Source: Prorocentrum cordatum
Lineage: Eukaryota > Sar > Dinophyceae > Prorocentrales > Prorocentraceae
Reading direction: 5' to 3'
DNA: 64,000 bases
NCBI GenBank assembly: GCA_963575745.1
Contig: CAUYUJ010014615.1
Span: forward strand, 1,992,006 to 2,056,005
In this document: one piece after another, positions 55,884 through 64,000 of the stretch
How positions within the stretch are numbered: the stretch's first letter is position 1
Layout: each line of letters begins with the position of its first letter
Position numbers and translations under genes: made by a program
The notes under the pieces: model-generated
What the model saw: the letters and a program-made list of their open reading frames with translations, nothing else
Database searches by the model: none
Told to the model about the DNA's origin: nothing

Positions 55884-56803
55884 TTAGGGTACCCTCCCCA
55901 CACCGACCTCGAACTTGTACCTCGGTCCGAGCGTACTACGATAATGGAGAGAAGGGTTACTGCTGGTCATGGGCAGGCCCTGGGCCAGCGAGGCCTCTGA
56001 CAGGTGGGAGAGCTTGTTGTTGAACAGCTCGAAATGCCACTGTAGGGCCAGCCTCTCCTTCCGCGCCTCCTTTGGGAGCCGGTCACCAAGCAATTTCCCC
56101 TTCCCCTCTCCCCTTCCCCTGCCGATGTCCCTTCATTTCGCCCGAAGAGGAGGCGGACGACGACAAGGATCAGGGAGTGGATGAGAAGGAGGTCGAGGAG
56201 AAGGAGAAAGAGGAGGATGGGCGTCAAAGGAAGGAACAGCAAGGGGCGGAATGAAAGCAGACAAATGGGAGAGAGGATGGCGAAGAGGACGACGAGGAGG
56301 GAAAAGGACGAGAAAACGGAGGAGGCTGAGAAACGGGAGCGATAATACATAATGAGTGAAGGCCGGCGGAGAGACAAAGGACGAGAAGGACGAGGAGGAC
56401 CGAAGATAGAAAGGAGTATCGAACAACGAATGGGACGGGAACGAGACGGAGAAGAAGCAGGAAGACTAGGCTGAGGATGCGAAATCGTAAAATACCACAA
56501 ACAAGACACGTGCTCGGGCCATTCCGAACTCTTGCACAACACGCGCTGCGGAGGGGCTCCGTTAGCCGAGCACAGCCCCGCCAAGTCTGAAGCCAAAACT
56601 ACCGAAATAATCGGAACCGACGCCAGATCTTCAACCAAACGCACCAACGCATTGACGCACCACGTCTGCGAGACGCTGATCAGAAACACCTTACGATATA
56701 CATCAATACGCATCAATGCGTGTAGCTCTGTTGTCCAAGAGGCGACCGGACCAACATCGAGGCCGTGATACCGTTGAAGAGAAGACTTGCGGAAAACCTC
56801 CAC
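55884..56803 (-). CDS. Possible multi-exon gene or relic, minus strand
   Basis: Minus-strand 56803-56500 reads YHGLDVGPVASWTTELHALM and VNALVRLVEDLASVPIISVV, the latter hydrophobic enough for a membrane segment. After about 400 bases of poorly protein-like sequence, 56093-55884 reads RLPKEARKERLALQWHFELF and NNKLSHLSEASLAQGLPM, ending in a stop. These could be exons of one gene, but I could not fix splice sites. Family unknown; low confidence. Confidence 0.3.
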
Positions 56804-57031
56804 TTAGCGCTCAATGTCTATTACCGAATCTACGCACAACTGGTCGCCCACCGCAGCCCTGCCCGTCTTGAGGCGGGCCCTGGCGCTGTGATCAACCGCG
56901 AGCACCGGCGTCCCACGGCCATCGACGGCAACTTGGCGCTGTGTGCCCCTCTTGCCGTATGTCCTTCAAGTTGTACCGAAAAATGATGATGCATCGGTGG
57001 TGAAAAAAAACCTGGGGGGAACAAAAAAACC

Positions 57032-57076
57032 CGGGGTGAAAAAAAACGGTTTTTTTCGCGCCTGGTTTTTTCACCC
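57032..57076. repeat. A/T-rich imperfect inverted repeat
   Basis: GGGGTGAAAAAAAACGG pairs with CTGGTTTTTTCACCCC. Further GTGAAAAAAAACC and GAACAAAAAAACC units precede it from 56999. Confidence 0.7.
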
Positions 57077-57308
57077 CCGCGTCGTATTCTCATTTGACAG
57101 AGCGCGTTTCACAGGCGCTCGGGCGCGACATCTTCCCTGGCGCGCCGACGGCTGCGAACCGACGAACCGGCGAGCCGACCCCCGCCGCCCTCCACGCAGA
57201 GCGCCCCCCTCTTCCACCCCCACCCCCCTTCGCGCAGAACGCCCCCCTCCTCCAAAATCCACCACCCCTGGCGCCAGTCACCGCCGTCATCGTCGTTGTC
57301 GTCGTCGC

Positions 57309-57344
<36 letters not shown>

Positions 57345-57640
57345 CGCCCCCTGGCGCCAGCAAGCGACGACGGCGGCGACGGCGACGACGACGATCGGCG
57401 CCATGGGGGAAGGGGGGACACCCTTCTTGCTCAATTGGGAGGGGTCGAACCTCCGTCCTCCACTTGCGCGAATGGCAGGGGGGGGGGAGATTGGACACCA
57501 CTTGGGGGCGGCAAAAGGAATCTCTGGGGGTCTGGCATGTTGTCCCCGTCATCCTGTGTGTTGGATCTTCGTTTTGAATCCGCAGCGCCGCGCGTCTCCT
57601 CCTTCCTTCCTCTGTTCTTCCTTCCTTACTCTTCCCCCTC
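57077..57640. repeat. CGTCGTCGT/GCCGCC microsatellites and unrecognised DNA
   Basis: 57285-57350 is CGTCGT and GCCGCC; the rest is GC-rich. A tRNA-like T arm at about 57436-57452 (minus) lacks a matching acceptor stem. Confidence 0.6.
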
Positions 57641-57689
57641 CTCCTCCTCCTCCTCCTCCTTCTCCTCTCCTCCATTTCCTTTCCTTTCG

Positions 57690-58380
57690 CTAACTTCTCC
57701 CTGTCGCACCCGAGGCCAATTTTTAGAGCGGGCCGGGCGTTTCGCCTGAGACTTCCTTACCATTTATGACCCTGACGCTTAAAATGTGGCAACAGTTTTA
57801 CAAATGGAGGGCGGGTGGTTTTCAAAATGTGGCTCTCGCCCTAGCGCCGCGTACATTCGCTTTAAACATTTGCAAGAGCTTCACGGATTGAGGGCGGTTC
57901 TTTTTCAAAATGTGGCGCTCGCCTTAGCGCTGCGCGCATTCGTTTTAAACATGTGTACGGGCTTCACGGAATGAGGGCAGTTCCTTTTCAAAATGTGGCT
58001 CTCGCCTCAACGCCGCGCACATTTGTTTATATCAGTTGCAAGAGCTTCGCGGAATCCGATGATCGACGTACCAGAAATTGCGTTCTGGAGAAATTCAAGA
58101 GCGGGGGTTGCAACAATTACGTTGAGTCGCTTTTGGCGTTCTGACACGATTCAGGCGTGCTGGCACGATTCATGATCGTCAAGACGCAACAGTCAAGTTG
58201 ACCCGTGGCGTTGAAATGCCGAGATCAATAATTTGGCATGCTTCAGAATCTTCAAACAGTTGTCTTCCGACGAGGCAGCTCCCTCAGTGAGAATGCACCG
58301 TCGTAGCGGCCTATGAAAGAGGGAGCTTGGAGGGAGGTGTATCCCAACATCGTTGATGATTCTTGGGCTTACACAGGGTC
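57690..58380 (+). mobile_element. 83-bp-repeat composite element, copy 4
   Basis: Left edge CTCCCTGTCGCACCCGAGGC after a TCC run (57635-57665), then GGGCGTTTCGCCTGAGACTT. Three units exactly 83 bp apart (57829, 57912, 57995). Second units with AAATTGCGTTCTGG and AGACGCAACAGTCAAGTTGA (58065-58250). Right edge 58305-58380 with CCTATGAAAGAGGGAGCTTG and CAACATCGTTGATGATTC. Confidence 0.7.
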
Positions 58381-58650
58381 GCATGCCGCCGCCCAGCCAT
58401 CTCGGCAGACCCCTCACACGTTTCGTGGCCCCACTGGGAGCTCCACCCAAGGCCCACCCTTCAGGAGCTCCACCGAAGGCCTCCGAGGCAGGGTTCGCAT
58501 GCCCCCCCCCGACCATTTCGGCACACCCCTCACACGTTTCGTGGCCCCACAGGGAGCTCCACCGAAGGTATCAGTGGCAGAATTCGCATAATTATGGCGC
58601 CCCCGACCATTTCGGCACACCCCTCAGACGTTGTGACGTTGTGGCCCCAT
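58381..58650 (-). repeat. Inverted relatives of the 90-bp repeat
   Basis: CCCCTCACACGTTTCGTGGC followed by GGGAGCTCCACC occurs at 58410 and 58526, with CCCCTCAGACG at 58619. The reverse complement matches the 90-bp units at 1-893 (CTTCGGTGGAGCTCCC, GGCCACGAARCGTGTGAGGG). Confidence 0.8.
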
Positions 58651-58796
58651 GGACAGGTCCCTGGCGAAACGTTTAAGGTTACTGCAGATTCAATACATGT
58701 GTTTTCATGTACCCAGCGGCCCTGCCTGTCGTCGTCGCCTCGTGTTTGAAATAGGGTGGGTTCTTCGCCGGGCTAATTTTTGGGGCTGGTCGGACA

Positions 58797-58817
58797 CGCG
58801 CACGCGCACACACGCGA

Positions 58818-58869
<52 letters not shown>

Positions 58870-59012
58870 ACACACACACACACACGCGCGCGCACACACA
58901 AACACACAAACAAACACACACAAACACAAACACACTGTTTTGCGTCGGCAGAGTGACTGCGCTGGCGATGAAGAGCACTCAATCACACACACACACACAC
59001 ACACACACGCAC
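58797..59012 (+). repeat. (CA)n microsatellites
   Basis: CA and CG-interrupted CA runs at 58797-58935, then a second run at 58984-59010. Confidence 0.95.
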
Positions 59013-59424
59013 GCCCTCAAACGACCACGGAAAGCGCCCTTTCATTTGAACACTTCTCGCTACAGGTTTCCACGATAACGCTGCTCCAAGCTGCGCGGCC
59101 CCCTCGAGGATGACCATTCCGACCATGCAGCATTGAGGGTGTTGTCCTTGCATGTTGGGCGGATTCAATGATGTCGGGGGAATCTCGCCTCAGTGCCCCC
59201 CTCCCTCCTCATCCAGAGTCCCTGTGCGTCTCGAGCGCGCGCGTACTGGCTCGTAGTCAGCAGTCCCACGAGCTGCAACCATCCACCCTTGAATCGCCTC
59301 ACCTCCTGTGGTCCCCATGAAGTTTGCTGCGCCTCGAGTGGGCCGTCGAGTGCTGCGCGTTGACCGCCCAGGAGTGGATCAGGCAGCTGGCCGTCTCCAC
59401 TTTCTTGCTGGTCGACCCCTTGGA

Positions 59425-59967
59425 CTAGAATATCTGGACCAGCTGTTGTTCTACTCGTACAAGAAGCGGCTTCGCCGTCTGCTTCCCATCAAGCGCTGAC
59501 CCAGTCACGTAAGAGTTGGCAACGACATCCTTCTTCTGGTGAGCTCCGTTGACTGTCCACCCGATAGGTGGGCCATCTATCGGGCGTCCTCCCACGAGCT
59601 TGAGCAAAACCAAACTAACGTCCGAACAGCAGAAGGTATAGTCCAAAATTGTCCTTACCCCGCTGCTGCAATATGCACGAGTACTTGGACGCCAACCCTC
59701 GGCGAGGAAGGTCGACCCAGCGCGGCCACGGAAACGACGGATCGTCGCGAGAAACACAACTTCCAGCAACGGTGTCCCCCGTAACTTCCGTCCACATCCC
59801 CGTCCAGGATCTCCAGGGAAGCCATCGATCCCAGGCCGCGCTGGACCGATGCCCCGAAGTGCGATGCCAAGGAAGTGCCCGCATCGGCAAAAGTGGCGCG
59901 GTGACCGTCGACGACACCGGCGAGAGCATCTCTGCGCTCTTCCAAACCGTGACCACACGTCTGGCAA
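59425..59967 (-). pseudogene. Possible LINE endonuclease relic
   Basis: The minus strand reads VRTILDYTFCCSDVSLVLLK then VGGRPIDGPPIGWTV. An I/L-D-Y-x-x-x-S motif followed by a short hydrophobic stretch and a P-x-R/W segment is typical of the end of APE-type endonucleases of LINEs. Upstream residues (MASLEILDGDVDGSYGGHRC) are in another frame. No catalytic residues can be confirmed. A TIR element begins 20 bases beyond its upstream end. Confidence 0.35.
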
Positions 59968-59987
59968 ACAGCAACTGGAAACACATA

Positions 59988-60163
59988 CAGTCGGGGCGTT
60001 GACCTAAGGAACCCTAAATAAGGAACGAGGTCCCTTATTTCCATAAGTTAACCTTCGATTTCCTGTCGAAGACATAAGGAAAGCCTGAGGCAAGCTGCGA
60101 AACACTTAAGGAACGCGGAGCCCCTCCCCAACGAAAAGGGTTCCTTCTTCAGGGCTACGACTG
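59988..60163 (+). mobile_element. TA-flanked TIR element, copy 5 (subfamily a)
   Basis: CAGTCGGGGCGTTGACCTAA to CTTCAGGGCTACGACTG, 176 bases, TA on both sides. Nearly identical over much of its length to copy 7 at 61843, suggesting recent spread. Confidence 0.88.
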
Positions 60164-61264
60164 TAGACCTAAAAGCACGACAGCAGCCCCCGTCGCCGTG
60201 GCCACGTGCGCCGACCTTCTCGAGGCGGCGAGCCCGCAGAACCCAGCGCGGGCCCAGCGCGGGTGGAAACCGGCAGCCTGCCACGCGCATCGAAGCTGCA
60301 GCCCTCACCTCGCGAGAGCGTCATAACCACAAGACGAAGCAGCTTGAATAGAAGTACTTTACGAATGGCAGGCATCGGGGGCTGAATGGCACTCCCCGAG
60401 ACGACGCGCTTGTCGGAGGCCCGCCAAATCCGATGGAGCCAGAGCCTTCCTCGCCTGCATCGCGCCTCCGGAAGATGTCCCAAGACGGCCCCTTCACTAA
60501 GCGAGCACCCCCACTCCGCCCCGCTCGACATCTGGAGCGGCCAGCCCGACTCCTGCGGGTACTCAGCCAACTTTATATGGCGTGGAGCTCCGCCAACCCT
60601 GGTCACCCGGATGTGCCGCGCCCCCATCTTACCTTTGTGCGCTCGAATTGATGCGTCTATTGCTCGACCTCGTGGCTTCCGGCGCCGAGTAGAACATAGC
60701 CGGATACTGACGGAAAATTGCGATGACTGCGTCCAATTCCACGCGCGCGGAACGAATATTCGAGCCGATCGAGCCGATCGCGGACGCCACCGACCCGGAA
60801 TTCTCGCTGGAAGCCGCGCGCGTTGTTTGCGCGCTCGAGCGGCTGCGGATTTTCGAAGATGCTGAAATATTCGTATTGGGGGCCTTTTTTTTAATTGTTC
60901 CAGATCACATATTCGCGCGGCCCACACTTACGAGCATGATGGTAGCAGGACCCATGACTCGCACGATGCCATCGCCCATGGACGCGCCTTGCTTCGGCGT
61001 CACCAGCATCGGCACCTCCTCGGCTCAAGCAGGTGCCACTTCTGGCCATGACGGCCCCGGCGCGACCAGGAGCCGCCGACCTGACCCCCACGTTGGCACC
61101 CGCCCGTCGGAGAACGCCGCCCGCCGTCGCTGCGCGGTCCGTTCCTGCGGGCGCTTCCCCGGCGCAAGCCGAGACGCTGTCGGCCGCCTGGGCCGCCGAC
61201 CTGACCGGGAACTGCCACATTGTCGCACCGAAGCTGCGATTGGCCCATCGAACCTCGAGATGTA
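60164..61264. other. Unrecognised DNA between two TIR elements
   Basis: A minus-strand frame (60169-60927) and a plus-strand frame (60723-61376) are both open for more than 200 codons. Neither has a recognisable domain, and the plus frame runs into the TIR element at 61265. Possible coding relic, strand undecided. Confidence 0.35.
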
Positions 61265-61432
61265 CAGTCGGGCTGCTGAAATAAGGAACGCTGAAGAAGG
61301 AACGACGCCCCTCTGCGGCTTTAAAAAAGCCTGGGTGTACGAGGACGACCAGAGGAGCAGCCGCGGAAGGACGTAAAGGAACATCGAGCCCCTTCCGAAT
61401 CCAAACTGTCCCCTATTTCAGCGTCTTGGCCG
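61265..61432 (+). mobile_element. TA-flanked TIR element, copy 6 (subfamily b)
   Basis: CAGTCGGGCTGCTGAAATAA to TTTCAGCGTCTTGGCCG, 168 bases, TA on both sides (right end CCG instead of CTG). Shows the empty site for the nested element found in copy 2. Confidence 0.85.
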
Positions 61433-61842
61433 TACGCGTTTCCTCCTCGCCCCCCGCACGACGCCCGAGATCCCCAGCGCCCGCGCAAGAGCGCGGCGCA
61501 GGAGGCAGGCGCGCGCCGCCTGGCGGCCCAGGAGCGCCAGGGGCGCGGCCACCCCCGGCGAGCCTCGAGCCGAAACGGCCCGAGCCGAAGTGGCCGCGGC
61601 GATCATGGCCAAGGGGGACGAGGGAGCGAAGGGAGGCGGCGGAGGAGGGGCAGCAGGAGGAGCAGGCGGAGGGGGAGATGGGGGAAGGAGGCGTCAGGGG
61701 CGGAGCGGGACGAGGACAGAGAGGCGAGGCGAGACGAGACGGCGCAGGACCCCAGCAGCTGCTGGCTCCTGATCTCACGGCTCGGCACTGCTGGGTGAGA
61801 GCTGAAGCAGTGACAGTCTGCCGCCGGCAACTTCAACGCGTA
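61433..61842. other. GC-rich DNA between TIR elements
   Basis: About 410 bases, purine-rich at 61610-61740. No feature recognised. Confidence 0.45.
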
Positions 61843-62011
61843 CAGTCGGGGCGTTGACCTAAGGAACCCTAAATAAAGAACGAGGCCACCATAAGTTAAC
61901 CTTCGATTTGCTATCGAAAACATAAGGAAAACCTGAGGCAAGCTGTGAAACACTCAAGGAACGCGGAGCCCCTCCCCAACGAAAAGGGTTCCTTCTTCAG
62001 GGCCACGACTG
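61843..62011 (+). mobile_element. TA-flanked TIR element, copy 7 (subfamily a)
   Basis: CAGTCGGGGCGTTGACCTAA to CTTCAGGGCCACGACTG, 169 bases, TA on both sides. Compared with copy 5 it mainly lacks a few bases near 61890. Confidence 0.88.
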
Positions 62012-62154
62012 TACATCGGGGCAGGCCCGCGGGGCCTGCTTGCCGGGGGGAACCTCCTGGGCCCGCGCAGGCACGAGGGCGCGCCGGAACACTGCGTGAG
62101 CTCTGGCGGGGGGAGGCGCAGGGCACCCGGGCCCAGAACTTCCACCCCTGGGCC

Positions 62155-62660
62155 ACCGAGGGCGGGGAGGGAGGGGGGAGGAGGGAGGAGGGCGGAGGGC
62201 GGAGGGCGGAGGGAGGAGGGAGGAGGGGGGGGGGGGGGGGGGGGGGGGGAGGGAGGAAGGGGGGGGGGCGCCTGGCCCCTCGGGACCTCCGAGGGCCGAG
62301 GCGAAGGTTTCAGAAGACAGCGCAGCAGCCTCCGGCCGCTCAGGCGGCAGGGCGCGCCCTCGCGCCTCGCGCCTCGCGCCTCGCGCGCCGCCCCCCGCCC
62401 CTCCCTCCTCCTCCTCTCTCCTCCTCCTCCCTCCTCCTCCTCCTCCTCCTCCTCCTCCTCCTCCTCCTCCTCCTCCCTCCTCCTCCTCCTCCTCTCCTCC
62501 CTCCCCCTCTCCTCCTCCTCCTCCTCCTCCTCCTCCTCCTCCCCCTCCTCCTCCTCCTCCTCCTCCTCCTTTTTCTTTTCCTTATGTTTCTCTTTCTCTT
62601 TCTCCTTTTTCGCCTTTTCCTCCTCCTCCTCCTCCTCCTCCTCCTCCTGCTCCTCCGCCC
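62155..62660. repeat. GGA, poly-G and TCC microsatellites
   Basis: GGAGGGC-type units (62160-62220), an almost pure G run (62226-62270), then TCC and TTC units (62400-62650). Confidence 0.92.
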
Positions 62661-62699
62661 CCGACCCCCCTCAGTGAAACGAGCGCCCACTTACAGACA

Positions 62700-63990
62700 C
62701 TGCCCGCGCTATACAAGCGACCTCGCGGGAGGGCCGATCGGCATTGGAAAATAACGTGGAAAATATCATGTTCTCTGGCATCGAATATCAGCAGCGCGCT
62801 GCCCATCACTCCAATCGTTGTCTCGTGAACTGCCTCCGCGGTAGTTGTTGCGCGCTCACTGCTGCCACCAGCCCATCTCCGAAGTCCGTCGATGTCGACG
62901 TCTCCTGCACCGCCGCATGAATTTGTCGCCCGAATGCCCCCGGAGGCGGGCCGACGATCTTCGCGGCCCCGCCTGCTGTCACCAGGCCTTTGATCATCGC
63001 CAAACACAACTCCAAAAACGTCACTGGTGGCACCTCGACTAGCCATTTGACCTTGGCCCTGGAGCGCCGCGCCAACTGTGGACGCGCGAACGGGCTGTTT
63101 GCCCTGGGGTTCAGCATGAGGTCATGAGGCGCAGCTTCGCCTGATCCTCCATGCCTGCCTCCTGGTCGTAGGTCTTCTTCACTCAGTAGTAGCGCGCCAG
63201 GTCATCCACCCCCTATACATGATCCCCAGCAGCTCCGCCAACATTTCTGGGACATCCTTGGCACCTCCTGGCAAGCCCGCGGTTCTCGCGAGCGTGGGAA
63301 CAGAACGCCCGACGGCGTGGAAATGGGGAGGCCCTGATAGAGGCCTCCTAGATGGGGTCGGAGTAGATGTGGTCGGACGATCGCGCCGCATCGCCGATGC
63401 ATCGACGATGCAACGATGAATCCTCTCGCCCACCCCCGGTGCACAGCCTGCGGCACGCTGGTCCCATGCGCGGCGCCCCCACCGCTGGCGGGCCCGCCAT
63501 GGCCAGGCTCTGGCAGTCCCGCCGTGGCCCCCGGTCGGCATGCGGAAGCACTTGCGCGCTGCTCGAAGTACGCTGCTGGAGGGCGAGAGGGCTGCTCCCG
63601 TGCGCCCGCCGCGCGCCCTCTTGAGCTTGCGGACTCCTCCTTAGTTGCCTCCTGATGCGGCCGGTGCTGCTCCCTGCTGCGTGTGCAGGTTGATCATCCA
63701 AGCCGCCATCTGCTGGTCCTGCTGCGCGCTGCTTTGCGCGATGCAAGCGCTGTCGGAATTCTGCTGTTGCGTGTTGACAAAGACATCCAGTGTACAATGT
63801 TGCCGCTGCTGGCGAACATTCAAAAGAAACAGCTCTGATCGCGCATCGCACCGAACTCGATCGCGACATGGCTCGGACATGACTCACGCAGCTCGCGCGC
63901 GAAGCAAACGCCTTCCTACCCCATGGGCAAGCCTTCGCGGTGGTCACCACTGGGCACAGCTCCTTCATCTTGTAAGTCTGGCTCAAGTGG
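62700..63990 (-). pseudogene. Frame-broken coding relic, minus strand
   Basis: Minus-strand stretches look protein-like: VKWLVEVPPVTFLELCLAMI with GGAAKIVGPPPGAFGRQI (62806-63117) and KDVPEMLAELLGIMYRGW (near 63200-63260). They are in different frames with stops between. The family is not recognised. A relic of a retroelement or repeated gene family is possible but unproven. Confidence 0.3.
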
Positions 63991-64000
63991 GCCGCGGGGT

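Noticed and set aside
57420-57495. tRNA-like T arm (GGAGG-TTCGACC-CCTCC on the minus strand)
   Set aside because: No acceptor stem partner, D arm or anticodon arm at the right distance.
63965-63985. Second spliced-leader-like end (GGCTCAAG)
   Set aside because: Only eight bases match and the CCGTAGCCATTTT part is absent.

Overview
This window looks like nuclear DNA of a dinoflagellate, most likely a Prorocentrum-like or otherwise repeat-rich core dinoflagellate. Four things support this. A near-complete copy of the dinoflagellate trans-spliced leader lies on the minus strand at 33524-33546. Several ORFs run in one direction and fit together only through short introns, mostly GC-AG, with small direct repeats at the junctions. 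A badly decayed LINE retrotransposon with an RNase H domain lies at 37.2-40.0 kb. Most of the rest is satellite and microsatellite DNA. I see no rRNA, tRNA, bacterial operon or CRISPR array. Genus is an inference.

Layout. 1-893 is a 90-bp tandem array. 1.0-17.6 kb is a composite satellite block. A module of several hundred bp to about 3 kb recurs in fixed order: a 45-bp 'A' motif, GAGTCTGAG-type repeats, TCC/ATC microsatellite, a 152-bp satellite, GAGTGATGAG repeats, and a 'G' motif. It is interrupted at 8.4-11.6 kb by simple repeats and at 12.94-14.16 kb by a 1.2-kb insert. 17.6-23.8 kb is GC-rich with little recognisable content plus one copy of an 83-bp-repeat composite element.

23.8-33.3 kb is the only convincing gene-bearing part. 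Four plus-strand genes or gene relics (24704-26793, 27598-28611, 29118-29766, 31029-32959) follow one another. Every interval around them carries a cluster of short GGCGG-loop-CCGCC hairpins, and I found none inside the predicted exons. Two encode small cysteine-rich, putatively zinc-binding domains; one also has an SR/RS-rich tail. Three of the four need a one-base frame correction, so they may be recent pseudogenes or carry assembly errors.

33.5-45 kb holds a spliced-leader relic, a frameshifted coding relic, a second 83-bp element, the dead LINE (minus strand), a TIR element at 40924-41070, a third 83-bp element and a duplicated module at 42.0-43.9 kb. 45-64 kb contains seven copies of a short TA-flanked TIR element (MITE-like), one carrying a second TIR element nested inside it with a clear 6-bp target duplication. 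It also has a 1.1-kb CT repeat, a diverged small replica of the satellite module (51.9-54.4 kb), a fourth 83-bp element and an inverted relative of the 90-bp repeat at 58.4 kb.

Most long open frames here are by-products of stop-poor repeats and are not annotated as genes. Gene functions are largely unknown; only domains visible in the sequence are described.
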